Below are positions 34,033 to 42,383 of a stretch of DNA of 64,000 bases, piece by piece. The position numbers and the translations under genes are program-made. Under the pieces are notes generated by a model. The model made no database searches, had not been told where the DNA came from, and saw only the letters and a program-made list of their open reading frames with translations. The first letter of the stretch is position 1, and each line of letters opens with the position of its first letter. Source of the stretch: Moheibacter sediminis. GTDB taxonomy: Bacteria; Bacteroidota; Bacteroidia; Flavobacteriales; Weeksellaceae. Location: positions 1 through 64,000 of the forward strand of contig NZ_FWXS01000004.1 of NCBI RefSeq assembly GCF_900176425.1, given 5' to 3'.

Positions 34033-34425
34033 ACAAGAACCTTATACATATCTCTCAAATATAAAATATTTATCCATGTCAAATTAATCAAATTTGCCCC
34101 TCTCCTTCTTCACAATCAAAGTCTTCAGATCCCTCACCTTATCCAGTGGTATTTTATAAAGCATCACCACCAGTTCATCACCATCATTTACCCGCTGAAG
34201 CCTTTTATGTTTTTGCATTAGCGTTTTGTGTTTTTGAGATTGCATTTTATAATTTGACCTTTCAATCCTCCGATAATAATCCCAACTTCTAACCTTCAAA
34301 ACCAAACATCAAGTATAAGACATCACGCATCCCGTACTTTCAATCACGCAATTGTTATAATTTATTAAAAATTAAGGAAATTCCCTTCTTCGGTCGTATC
34401 TTTGTAGTCCAAAATTCATATTAAA
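34033..34425. other. 393-base gap with a doubtful 73-codon frame
   Basis: Between the short exported protein and the suf operon there is only one minus-strand frame (34084-34305). It contains QSQKHKTLMQKHKRLQ, then a plausible protein-like end DELVVMLYKIPLDKVRDLKTLIV. It has no signal peptide and no recognised family, and may be a remnant. The rest is AT-rich and includes the promoter-like box before the SufA-like gene. Confidence 0.3.
34397..34404 (+). promoter_or_regulatory. -7 element (TATCTTTG) of the suf operon
   Basis: An exact TAnnTTTG match 21 bases upstream of the first suf gene. No TTG is present at the -33 position, and no IscR-like or Fur-like palindrome is evident nearby. Confidence 0.45.
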
Positions 34426-34755
34426 ATGATACAAGTTTCAGATACAGCAAAAAACAAAATAGCATCATTGATGCAAGAAGATGGAACGACCATCGAAGAA
34501 AGCTTTGTGAGAGTAGGCGTAGAAAGCGGCGGATGCTCAGGACTTTCTTACAAACTGATATTCGATCAGGAGAAAAAAGAAGGAGACAAAATCTTTGAAG
34601 ACAAAGGAGTAAAAATCGTAGTTGACAAAAAATCATTCCTTTATTTGGTAGGAACTACTTTGGAATATTCAGGCGGACTCAATGGAAAAGGATTTATCTT
34701 CAATAACCCAAATGCACAGCGCACCTGTGGTTGTGGAGAAAGTTTTTCACTTTAA
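34426..34755 (+). CDS. A-type Fe-S carrier (SufA/IscA/HesB family)
   Basis: A 109-residue protein of the HesB/IscA family. The three conserved cysteines are visible: Cys37 in VESGGCSGLSYK, and Cys101 and Cys103 in the C-terminal TCGCGESF. These ligate an iron-sulfur cluster or iron for transfer to apoproteins. As the first gene of the suf operon it would act as the SufA-like carrier for the SufBCD scaffold. The name sufA fits the context, but ErpA-type function cannot be excluded by sequence alone. The next gene's frame overlaps its end, but its likely start is 21 bases downstream. Confidence 0.92.
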   Translation: MIQVSDTAKNKIASLMQEDGTTIEESFVRVGVESGGCSGLSYKLIFDQEKKEGDKIFEDKGVKIVVDKKSFLYLVGTTLEYSGGLNGKGFIFNNPNAQRTCGCGESFSL

Positions 34756-34775
34756 TTAAATTAGATTTCATTCAA

Positions 34776-35618
34776 TTGAATTTATTAAAAATCATCATAT
34801 TAGTTCTTTCGGTAAACCTTTTCGCACAAGGGAAAACAGATGTGAGCAAGTTCAAAACTTTTATGCCCGATGAGAATTCGGTAAAGTTTAACGAAGCTTA
34901 TACACAGAACTTCTTTTTCGGAAATTTTGGAATCAAGCACCTTATCAATGCCATTCCCGTCAATGAAAAAGGAGTCAAAACCATCAAAGTTTTGTCCGGC
35001 TCAGAAACCATGATGGATTTTTCTTTTGATTCAAATGGAAATTTAACCCAAATGAAAGTCTCCAGAGCACTTTCAGGCGAAGACATAACAGTTGATTATG
35101 TGTACAAAGAAAATTTAATTTCAGAAGAAATTTTTACAACTTCTGAAGGAAAGAAAACCAATAAATTCTATTATTCAGGAGGAAAGATGAACGTCGAAAC
35201 AAGTAAAGGAATGTTAGACGTTTACACACTTCGAGATAAAATTTTATACAAAACAAGTTACCTCGATGGAAAATTGGTTTTTAAAGACCGGATCGAAGGC
35301 AAATGCAGAATCACGCAATACAAACAAGACGATATAAACAAGATTTGTTTTAGTAATTTCAATTACCAAATCCCTTTTGTTTTGGAAGAATTTACTTCCC
35401 TCGAAGACGTAAAAACAGGAAAAGTTTCTTTGAAAAAAGACAAAACTATAGAAGTTAAAAAACAATCTGACACCCAATATTCAATTTTAAGCAATCAAAA
35501 AGAAGTTTACCAATTGTATTTGGACAAAGATTTGAGAATCAGAGAATTTAAATTCTTAGGAAATAAATCAGAACATGTAAATCCCTTAGATTTTACATTT
35601 TCATATACTTATTATTAA
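34776..35618 (+). CDS. exported protein of unknown function inside the suf operon
   Basis: A 280-residue protein when started at TTG 34776, which gives a clear signal peptide ([18 protein letters not shown]). No ATG exists upstream, and earlier in-frame starts lie inside the preceding gene. The mature part consists of short repeated beta hairpins: [63 protein letters not shown]. This is like exported YD-rich or MORN-like antiparallel repeats. It has no cysteine cluster typical of Fe-S work. It sits between the SufA-like gene and sufB with one base before sufB, so it must be cotranscribed. A periplasmic product of a cytoplasmic Fe-S operon is unexpected. Confidence 0.7.
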   Translation: MNLLKIIILVLSVNLFAQGKTDVSKFKTFMPDENSVKFNEAYTQNFFFGNFGIKHLINAIPVNEKGVKTIKVLSGSETMMDFSFDSNGNLTQMKVSRALSGEDITVDYVYKENLISEEIFTTSEGKKTNKFYYSGGKMNVETSKGMLDVYTLRDKILYKTSYLDGKLVFKDRIEGKCRITQYKQDDINKICFSNFNYQIPFVLEEFTSLEDVKTGKVSLKKDKTIEVKKQSDTQYSILSNQKEVYQLYLDKDLRIREFKFLGNKSEHVNPLDFTFSYTYY

Positions 35619-35619
35619 A

Positions 35620-37077
35620 ATGAGCAATACAAAATATACAGAAGACGATTTGAGACAGGATTTGTCGAGCCGAAAAGAATACGAGTTCGGCTTTACAACC
35701 GATGTGGAATATGAAGAATTTCCCATAGGTCTCAACGAAGACATCGTTCGCGAAATTTCTAAACGCAAAGAAGAGCCCGAGTGGATGACGGAATGGCGTT
35801 TGGAAGCTTACCGCGAATGGCTCAAAATGACTGAGCCTGAGTGGGCAAATGTTCATTATGAAAAACCAAGTTTTCAGGACATTGCTTACTATGCAGCTCC
35901 CAAAAAGAAACCGGAACTCGCAAGCTTAGACGAGGTCGATCCTGAACTTTTAAGAACTTTTGAGAAATTGGGGATTTCCATTGACGAACAAAAACGTTTG
36001 AGTGGAGTAGCCGTTGATATTGTGATTGACAGTGTTTCCGTGAAAACCACTTTCCGTGAGAAATTGGGCGAATTGGGAATTATTTTCATGTCAATCAGTG
36101 AAGCCATAAAAGAACATCCTGAATTGGTAAAAAAATACATCGGAAAAGTTGTTCCGAGAACCGATAATTTTTATGCAGCATTGAATTCTGCGGTATTTTC
36201 TGACGGTTCGTTTTGTTACATTCCCAAAGGCGTTCGTTGCCCGATGGAACTTTCCACTTATTTTAGAATCAACCAAGCTGGAACCGGTCAGTTCGAAAGA
36301 ACCTTATTGATTGCGGACGAAGGTGCTTATGTTTCTTATCTGGAAGGATGTACAGCTCCTATGCGCGACGAAAATCAATTGCACGCCGCAGTTGTGGAAT
36401 TAATTGCGATGGACAATGCCGAAATTAAATATTCCACCGTTCAGAATTGGTACCCCGGAAATGAAGAAGGAAAAGGAGGTGTTTTTAACTTCGTAACAAA
36501 AAGGGGAGTAGCAGAGAAAAATGCAAAAATCTCTTGGACACAGGTTGAAACGGGTTCGGCAGTTACTTGGAAATACCCGAGCTGTATTTTGAAAGGAGAC
36601 AATGCAACGGGTGAATTTTATTCAATAGCAGTAACCAATAATTACCAGCAAGCCGACACTGGAACGAAAATGGTTCATATCGGTAAAAACACAAAATCAA
36701 CTATTATTTCAAAAGGAATTTCTGCAGGTAAGTCACAAAACAGTTACCGCGGATTGGTGAAAATGGGTGCCAATGCAGACGGCGCGAGAAATTTCTCTCA
36801 ATGTGATTCTTTATTGATGGGGAATGAATGTGGTGCACATACTTTTCCATACATCGAAATCAAAAACAAAACAGCCAAACTCGAACACGAAGCGACGACT
36901 TCCAAAATCGGGGAAGACCAATTGTTCTATTGCAACCAAAGAGGAATCGATACAGAGAAAGCAATTGCTTTGATTGTAAACGGATTCAGCCGTGAGGTAT
37001 TGGATAAATTACCGATGGAATTCGCAGTAGAAGCCAAGAAATTATTGGAAATTTCTTTGGAAGGTTCAGTAGGATAA
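35620..37077 (+). CDS. sufB: Fe-S cluster assembly scaffold SufB
   Basis: A 485-residue subunit of the SufBC2D scaffold on which Fe-S clusters are built. The N-terminal helical part ([26 protein letters not shown]) and the long right-handed beta-helix core are intact. The core has [42 protein letters not shown] and the characteristic C-terminal [44 protein letters not shown]. Length matches the family. It receives sulfur from SufS and assembles with SufC and SufD encoded downstream. The order is interrupted by the four-helix-bundle gene before sufC. Confidence 0.97.
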   Translation: MSNTKYTEDDLRQDLSSRKEYEFGFTTDVEYEEFPIGLNEDIVREISKRKEEPEWMTEWRLEAYREWLKMTEPEWANVHYEKPSFQDIAYYAAPKKKPELASLDEVDPELLRTFEKLGISIDEQKRLSGVAVDIVIDSVSVKTTFREKLGELGIIFMSISEAIKEHPELVKKYIGKVVPRTDNFYAALNSAVFSDGSFCYIPKGVRCPMELSTYFRINQAGTGQFERTLLIADEGAYVSYLEGCTAPMRDENQLHAAVVELIAMDNAEIKYSTVQNWYPGNEEGKGGVFNFVTKRGVAEKNAKISWTQVETGSAVTWKYPSCILKGDNATGEFYSIAVTNNYQQADTGTKMVHIGKNTKSTIISKGISAGKSQNSYRGLVKMGANADGARNFSQCDSLLMGNECGAHTFPYIEIKNKTAKLEHEATTSKIGEDQLFYCNQRGIDTEKAIALIVNGFSREVLDKLPMEFAVEAKKLLEISLEGSVG

Positions 37078-37094
37078 TTAAGTTTAATGTTCAA

Positions 37095-37112
37095 GGTTTA
37101 AAGTTTAAGGTT
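37095..37112. repeat. left arm of inverted repeat framing the four-helix-bundle gene
   Basis: GGTTTAAAGTTTAAGGTT. Its reverse complement matches 37507-37523 for 17 bases without mismatch. The next base begins the TTG start codon of the framed gene. The 8-mer GTTCAAGG just before it (37089-37096) recurs directly at 37493-37500. Confidence 0.8.
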
Positions 37113-37514
37113 TTGGCGACAATAGAAAGATTTGAAGATTTAGAAATTTGGAAAGAAGCTAGAATTATTTCCAAAAAAATCTTTGCAATTTCTACTGAAA
37201 CCGAATTAAAAACTGATTTTGGACTTAAAAATCAAATAAAAAATTTTTCAGGTTCTGTTATGGATAATATTGCTGAAGGGTTTGAAAGAGGCGGAAATCT
37301 TGAATTCAGACAATTTTTGTCAGTAGCTAAAGGATCTGCAGTAGAAACACGATCTCAATTATATCGTTTATTTGACTCAAATTATATTGAAAATGATAAA
37401 TTCGAAGAATTGAAATCTGATTTAGAAAAATTAAGTGGTAAGATTACCAATTTTATAAAATATTTAAACAATAATGATTTTAAAGGAAATAAGTTCAAGG
37501 AAGGACAACCTTAA
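37113..37514 (+). CDS. four-helix-bundle protein (23S rRNA intervening-sequence family)
   Basis: A 133-residue cytoplasmic protein of the TIGR02436 family. It has the family pattern FEDLEIWKEARIISKKIFAI, then LKNQIKNFSGSVMDNIAEGFERG, then EFRQFLSVAKGSAVETRSQLYRL. These are found in proteins encoded by intervening sequences in 23S rRNA and in free-standing genes across Bacteroidetes; related Avd proteins bind nucleic acids. The start is TTG (no ATG before residue 50, which is in the conserved core). The gene lies between sufB and sufC, with the left inverted-repeat arm touching its start and the right arm covering its stop codon. That argues for acquisition as a compact unit. It is unlikely to serve Fe-S assembly. 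Confidence 0.85.
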   Translation: MATIERFEDLEIWKEARIISKKIFAISTETELKTDFGLKNQIKNFSGSVMDNIAEGFERGGNLEFRQFLSVAKGSAVETRSQLYRLFDSNYIENDKFEELKSDLEKLSGKITNFIKYLNNNDFKGNKFKEGQP

Positions 37515-37537
37515 ACTTTAAACTTTAAACTTTAAAC
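37507..37537. repeat. right inverted-repeat arm plus TTTAAAC tandem array
   Basis: AACCTTAAACTTTAAAC (37507-37523) is the perfect complement of the left arm, and TTTAAAC repeats continue to 37537. The stop codon TAA of the four-helix-bundle gene (37512-37514) lies inside the arm. sufC starts 7 bases after the array. Confidence 0.8.
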
Positions 37538-37544
37538 AAACTAT

Positions 37545-38300
37545 ATGTTGTCAATTAACAATTTACACGCCCAAATCGAAGACGGTTCGGAAATTTTAAA
37601 AGGAATTAATTTAGAAATAAAACCCGGAGAAGTCCATGCCATCATGGGACCGAACGGTTCAGGGAAAAGTACGCTTTCTTCTGTAATTGCCGGAAAAGAA
37701 GAATATGAAGTAACCCAAGGAAACGTCGACTTATTTGGCGAAGATTTATTGGAAATGGGAGCAGATGAACGTGCACACAAGGGTGTGTTTTTGTCGTTTC
37801 AATATCCTGTAGAAATTCCTGGTGTGACCGTTACAAATTTCATCAAAACAGCCATCAATTCAACCCGAAAAGCACAAGGATTGGAAGAAATGGGCGCGTC
37901 GGAAATGTTGAAATTAATTCGTGAAAAAGCAGAGTTATTGGGAATTCGTAAAGATTTTCTATCTCGTTCTTTGAACGAAGGATTTTCTGGAGGAGAAAAG
38001 AAAAGAAACGAAATTTTCCAGATGATGATGCTCAATCCCAAATTGGCAATTTTGGACGAAACAGACTCAGGATTAGATATTGACGCTTTGAGAATCGTTG
38101 CAGACGGTGTAAATGCTTTCAAAAATGAAAATAATGCAGTTTTATTAATTACGCATTACCAACGTTTATTGGATTACATCGTTCCCGATTTTGTTCACGT
38201 TTTGTACAACGGAAAAATCATCAAATCCGGTAACAAATCATTGGCTTTGGAACTCGAAGCAAAAGGCTACGATTGGGTGATTGAAGAGGCGGCAGTTTAA
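37545..38300 (+). CDS. sufC: Fe-S cluster assembly ATPase SufC
   Basis: A 251-residue ABC-type ATPase. The Walker A motif is GPNGSGKST near residues 34-42, the signature is FSGGEKKRNEIFQ, and Walker B with the catalytic acid is LAILDETDSGLDIDALRI, where the usual SufC DSGLD replaces DSALD. The switch His is in LLITHYQRLLDYI. It powers conformational change in the SufBCD scaffold. Length and motifs are normal. The start ATG follows the TTTAAAC array by 7 bases, so the promoter-distal part of the operon must be transcribed through the inserted unit or from within it. Confidence 0.97.
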   Translation: MLSINNLHAQIEDGSEILKGINLEIKPGEVHAIMGPNGSGKSTLSSVIAGKEEYEVTQGNVDLFGEDLLEMGADERAHKGVFLSFQYPVEIPGVTVTNFIKTAINSTRKAQGLEEMGASEMLKLIREKAELLGIRKDFLSRSLNEGFSGGEKKRNEIFQMMMLNPKLAILDETDSGLDIDALRIVADGVNAFKNENNAVLLITHYQRLLDYIVPDFVHVLYNGKIIKSGNKSLALELEAKGYDWVIEEAAV

Positions 38301-38340
38301 TTTTATTATTTTGAATGCTGCATTTTAAATTTTAAATGAA

Positions 38341-38397
38341 TTTAGAATTAGAAAAAAGAGAAATCTAACTTCTAACTTCTAACTTCTAATTTCTAAA
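38341..38397. repeat. CTAACTT array with opposing arm between sufC and sufD
   Basis: TTTAGAATTAGAAA (38341-38354) is close to the complement of the end of the array CTAACTTCTAACTTCTAACTTCTAATTTCTAAA (38365-38397). The array resembles the one at 24910-24947. Together they look like an empty counterpart of the repeat structure around the four-helix-bundle gene. Confidence 0.55.
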
Positions 38398-38399
38398 AT

Positions 38400-39722
38400 A
38401 TGATTGATTTAAAAGAAAATTTGGTTTCGAGACATTTGGTTTTCAACGAAAAGAATTCCAAAAATAAATTCGTAGATGAATTACGTCACGAGGCCATCGA
38501 AATATTTGACAAACAAGGTTTTCCCAATAAAAAGGACGAAGAATGGAAATACACTAATCTCGCGCCTTTGTTAAAAACCGATTATAAGTTATTTCCTGAA
38601 TCCGAAGATATTTCTATTGGATATCAGGATGTTAAACAGTATTTCATTCACGACATGGATACGTACAAAATCGTATTTGTGAACGGGATTTACAGCAGTT
38701 ATTTGTCGAGCACAACGCATGAAGAAGCCGATATTTGTGTGCTTTCAAGTGCGATGAGCAAAATGATGCACCAGCCTGTAGTTGAAAATTTTTACGGGAA
38801 AATTGCAGACAGAAAACAAAGTTTGGTTTCTCTCAATACCGCATTCTTCAAAGATGGGGCATACATTTATGTGCCGGACAAAGTCATTCTTTCAAAGCCG
38901 ATTCAGTTGATGTTTTTCTCAACAGCAAACGAAAGCGAAGTGATGTATCATCCGCGAAATTTGGTTGTTTTGGGTAATAATTCTCAGGCACAAATTATCG
39001 AAAGACATCAGACTTTGAACGGAAAATCTAATTTGACGAATGTTGTAACTGAAATTCATGTGGGGAAAAATTCAGAATTGGACTATTACAAAGTTCAGAA
39101 TGACAGCCTCGAAGCTTCTTTGATTGACAATACGTTCATTGAGCAGGAGCGCGACAGCCGTGTTGCCGTTCAGACTTTTTCTTTTGGCGGGAAAATCACA
39201 AGAAACAATTTGAATTTCAAACAAAAAGGAGAAAATTGCAATTCGATTTTGAATGGCGTAACGGTGATTTCGGGTAAACAACATGTAGATCACCATACTT
39301 TGGTAGAACATACCGAACCACATTGCGAAAGCCATGAATTGTACAAAGGAATTTATGACGAACAATCTCATGGTGTTTTCAACGGAAAAGTTTTTGTTCA
39401 TCCTGAAGCTCAGAAATTAAATGCTTTTCAGCAAAATAATAATGTTTTGTTGACAAATCAGGCAACAATAGACACCAAACCACAGTTGGAAATCTTTGCA
39501 GACGATGTGAAATGTTCACACGGATGTACGGTTGGACAGTTGGACGACAGCGCATTGTTTTACATGCAGCAACGTGGAATTCCGAAAAATGAAGCCAAAG
39601 CACTTTTATTGTATGCTTTTGCAGCAGATGTTTTAGAGCACGTTCAAATTCCACAGATCAAAAAGAGAATCACAAAACTAATTGCGCAGAAGTTGGGTGT
39701 GAATATTGATTTTGATTTGTAA
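38400..39722 (+). CDS. sufD: Fe-S cluster assembly protein SufD
   Basis: A 440-residue partner of SufB in the SufBC2D complex. The N-terminal helical region contains GFPNKKDEEWKYTNLAPLL, a typical SufD stretch. A beta-helix core follows, with FVNGIYSSYLS, PVVENFYGKIADRKQSLVSLNTAFFKDGAYIYVPDK and LNAFQQNNNVLLTNQATIDTKPQLEIFADDVKCSHGCTVGQLDDSALFYMQQRGI. The conserved HGCTVGQLD stretch, with its His and Cys, marks the SufB-SufD interface where the cluster forms. Length is normal. It lies 99 bases after sufC, separated by a repeat array, and 44 bases before an unknown lipoprotein gene. Confidence 0.96.
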   Translation: MIDLKENLVSRHLVFNEKNSKNKFVDELRHEAIEIFDKQGFPNKKDEEWKYTNLAPLLKTDYKLFPESEDISIGYQDVKQYFIHDMDTYKIVFVNGIYSSYLSSTTHEEADICVLSSAMSKMMHQPVVENFYGKIADRKQSLVSLNTAFFKDGAYIYVPDKVILSKPIQLMFFSTANESEVMYHPRNLVVLGNNSQAQIIERHQTLNGKSNLTNVVTEIHVGKNSELDYYKVQNDSLEASLIDNTFIEQERDSRVAVQTFSFGGKITRNNLNFKQKGENCNSILNGVTVISGKQHVDHHTLVEHTEPHCESHELYKGIYDEQSHGVFNGKVFVHPEAQKLNAFQQNNNVLLTNQATIDTKPQLEIFADDVKCSHGCTVGQLDDSALFYMQQRGIPKNEAKALLLYAFAADVLEHVQIPQIKKRITKLIAQKLGVNIDFDL

Positions 39723-39766
39723 TTATTGAAAAATAAATTCTTTATTTCTGACTATAGTTTGAAATC

Positions 39767-40432
39767 ATGCGGTTGATAATCTTTTTATTTCTTTTTATAT
39801 TAATTAGTTGTGGTAAAGAAGAGGTTAAAAAAGCTGATCATAAAGAAGAGAGTAAAACAATTCAGAAATCAGAAGTTGTTGATTCAATTTTCAATGATAT
39901 ATTGGTTAAATTAGATAGTATTAATCAAAATGATTCAACACAAATTTTAAAAAAGCCTAGATTAATCGGTCTCAAAATAAATCCGCCCCTTTGGGAAGTA
40001 CATGAAATAATTGTCAATACAGAATCTAATTATTTAATTTTTAATCAAATAACCGATCGTTCGAGATTTGAATTGCCTGCATATTCTTATCAATTGACAG
40101 ATGAAGAAAAAGAGAAATATATTGAATTGCAGAAAAAACTTCATTACAGTAAAAATTTTACAACTGAAATAAATCAGAAAGAAGTTAATGAAATTCAGAA
40201 TCTCATTGATAATTTAAAAGAAGAAGACTATAAAGATAATTTGGTTGAAATGATGGATGGTTATACTTATGTTTTTACTCTGGTGGGAGAAAAATCCATA
40301 GCTCAGTTTAAGACAAACAAACCATCAGAAGTTCAGATAAGATTAATCAAATTAATTTTACTACTTTCCGGAAAATATGCGAAAGATTCTGCAACTAAGA
40401 AAAATATAGAAATATTTAATAAAGATTTATAA
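39767..40432 (+). CDS. lipoprotein of unknown function in the suf operon
   Basis: A 221-residue lipoprotein: MRLIIFLFLFILISC, Cys15 lipidated, followed by a Lys/Glu-rich tether (GKEEVKKADHKEESKTIQKSE). The globular part has beta strands (PRLIGLKINPPLWEVHEIIV), then TDEEKEKYIELQKKL and EVNEIQNLIDNLKEEDY helices, then YTYVFTLVGEKSIAQFKTNKPS and a C-terminal helix. No known family. The base composition is more AT-rich than sufD and sufS on either side, which suggests a later arrival. It starts 44 bases after sufD and ends 18 bases before sufS, so it is transcribed with both. Confidence 0.7.
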   Translation: MRLIIFLFLFILISCGKEEVKKADHKEESKTIQKSEVVDSIFNDILVKLDSINQNDSTQILKKPRLIGLKINPPLWEVHEIIVNTESNYLIFNQITDRSRFELPAYSYQLTDEEKEKYIELQKKLHYSKNFTTEINQKEVNEIQNLIDNLKEEDYKDNLVEMMDGYTYVFTLVGEKSIAQFKTNKPSEVQIRLIKLILLLSGKYAKDSATKKNIEIFNKDL

Positions 40433-40450
40433 AAAACTAAAATTTAAAAA

Positions 40451-41674
40451 TTGAACTTTAAACTTTCAGATATCCGCTCCCAATTCCCGATTCTTGACCG
40501 CGAAGTCAATGGCAATCCATTGATTTATATGGACAATGCCGCCACTTCCCAAAAACCGCAAATGGTTTTGGATGCGATTGAAAATTATTACGGAAAATTC
40601 AACGCAAATGTTCACCGTGGCATCCACACCATCAGTCAGGAAGCAACGATTATGATGGAAGATGCGCGTGAAAAAGTGAGAGCTTTCATCAATGCAGAAC
40701 ACGTACATGAAATCATTTTCACCAAAGGAACAACCGAAGGAATCAATTTAGTAGCGAACGTTTTGCGTGAAGTGATAAAACCCGGTGATGAAATCATCAC
40801 AACAGAAATCGAACACCATTCCAATATCGTTCCTTGGCAGATGCTATGTGAAAGAACCGGAGCAAAATTGAAATACATTCCACTTGATAAGAACGGAAGA
40901 TTACAAGTTGAAAAGTTAGATGAACTTCTAACGGAAAAAACAAAACTCGTAACTATTAACCAGATTTCAAATGCTTTGGGTGTAATTAACCCGGTTGAAG
41001 AAATTATAACCAAAGCACACCAGACAGGTGCCTGGGTGTTGATTGATGGAGCACAGTCGATTCCGCATACCAAAGTAGATATTCAGAAATTGGATGCTGA
41101 TTTTTTCATCTTTTCCGGACATAAAATGTATGCGCCGACCGGAACGGGAATTTTATATGGAAAAGAAAATATTTTAAACGAATTACCGCCTTTTCACGGT
41201 GGTGGAGAAATGATTAAAGAAGTTTGGATGGATCATTCCACCTATGCAGGATTACCATTTAAATTTGAAGCTGGAACACCAAATATTGAAGGAAATATCG
41301 TTTTAGGAACCGCGATTGATTTCATGAATGAAATTGGAATTGAAAACATTCACCAACATGAAAATGAATTGGTTCAATACACAACTGAAAAACTTTCTGA
41401 ATTAGAGGAAATCATCATTTACGGAAAAAATCTGCCACGTTCTGGAGCTGTTTCTTTCAATTTAAATTTGAAAGGCGTGCATCCTTCCGACGTTGGGATG
41501 ATTCTCGACAAAAAAGGAATTGCGGTGCGTACCGGACACCATTGTGCACAGCCGATTATGCGCCATTTCCAGATTCCCGGAACGGTTCGTGCGTCGTTTG
41601 CGGTTTTCAATACCAAAGAAGAAGTTGACCAATTGATTGCCGGCGTGAAACAGGCAATCCGTATGCTGGCTTAA
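40451..41674 (+). CDS. sufS: cysteine desulfurase SufS
   Basis: A 407-residue class V PLP enzyme supplying sulfur from L-cysteine to SufBCD. The Schiff-base Lys225 lies in FSGHKMYAPTG, and the persulfide-forming Cys365 in RTGHHCAQPIM, the group II (SufS/CsdA) arrangement. The PLP-binding EHHSNIVPW and TINQISNALG stretches are present. The start codon is TTG at 40451: the first ATG is residue 27 within the conserved YMDNAATSQKP region, so it cannot be the start. It is the last gene of the operon. No separate sufE gene lies in the window, so the sulfur acceptor must be elsewhere. Confidence 0.97.
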   Translation: MNFKLSDIRSQFPILDREVNGNPLIYMDNAATSQKPQMVLDAIENYYGKFNANVHRGIHTISQEATIMMEDAREKVRAFINAEHVHEIIFTKGTTEGINLVANVLREVIKPGDEIITTEIEHHSNIVPWQMLCERTGAKLKYIPLDKNGRLQVEKLDELLTEKTKLVTINQISNALGVINPVEEIITKAHQTGAWVLIDGAQSIPHTKVDIQKLDADFFIFSGHKMYAPTGTGILYGKENILNELPPFHGGGEMIKEVWMDHSTYAGLPFKFEAGTPNIEGNIVLGTAIDFMNEIGIENIHQHENELVQYTTEKLSELEEIIIYGKNLPRSGAVSFNLNLKGVHPSDVGMILDKKGIAVRTGHHCAQPIMRHFQIPGTVRASFAVFNTKEEVDQLIAGVKQAIRMLA

Positions 41675-41705
41675 CCTTTTAAAATTAAATCCTAACTTTA
41701 TCGGG

Positions 41706-42383
41706 ATGAAAATTTTTATAGTCGAAGACGATCCCATTATCAATTCCAATATCCGCGAAGCATTGACTGCTGAAGGTTTCCATTGCGAATTTGTATTTGA
41801 TGGAATGTTGGCGGAACGAATTCTCAAAAGAAATAAATTCGACTGCGTCATTCTCGACATCAATCTTCCCGGGAAAAACGGTTTCGATTTATGTGCTGAA
41901 TTCAGAAAATTCGATTCCGAAACACCTGTTTTGATGCTGACTGCTTTTGAAGAATTGGAAGACAAAGTACGTGGATTTGATTGTGGTGCAGACGATTATC
42001 TTACGAAGCCTTTTTTTATGCGTGAGTTGCTTTTGCGCGTTCAGTCATTGATTCGAAGAAATAAACAAATTTCAAATTCAGGAAATAAAATTTCGGTTGG
42101 CGACATCATCATCGACGAAGCAAAAAAAACAGTTTTTCGTGCGGAAACGGAAGTGAAATTGACACCGCGCGAATACCAAATTCTCCTAAAACTTTGCAGA
42201 AACAAAGGAGAAATTCTTTCAAAAGAAGAGCTCATTTCTGAAATTTGGGGAACTTCCGTAAGTGTAAATACCAATACGATAGAAGTTTATGTCAATTTTC
42301 TCAGAAATAAAATTGACAAGCCATTTAATCAAAATTCAATCAAAACCAAAGTTGGATTTGGTTATTACCTCGATTTGGAATGA
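41706..42383 (+). CDS. OmpR-family response regulator
   Basis: A 225-residue response regulator. The receiver domain (residues 1-118) has the acidic pair Asp8/Asp9, phospho-acceptor Asp51 in VILDINLPG, the switch Thr in LMLTAFEE and Lys in YLTKPFFMREL. The winged-helix DNA-binding domain (about 128-225) has VKLTPREYQILLKLCRNKGEILSKEELISEIWG and the recognition part TNTIEVYVNFLRNKID. Its stop overlaps the start of the histidine kinase gene by 4 bases, so it forms a two-component pair with it. It lies 31 bases after sufS, but a link with Fe-S assembly is not shown. Target genes are unknown; the CzcCBA-type pump nearby is one possibility. Confidence 0.95.
   Translation: MKIFIVEDDPIINSNIREALTAEGFHCEFVFDGMLAERILKRNKFDCVILDINLPGKNGFDLCAEFRKFDSETPVLMLTAFEELEDKVRGFDCGADDYLTKPFFMRELLLRVQSLIRRNKQISNSGNKISVGDIIIDEAKKTVFRAETEVKLTPREYQILLKLCRNKGEILSKEELISEIWGTSVSVNTNTIEVYVNFLRNKIDKPFNQNSIKTKVGFGYYLDLE

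Noticed and set aside
37511-37537. TTTAAAC tandem repeats as a CRISPR array
   Set aside because: The 7-base units are contiguous with no spacers, and no cas genes are present. The array is part of the inverted-repeat arm of the four-helix-bundle unit.
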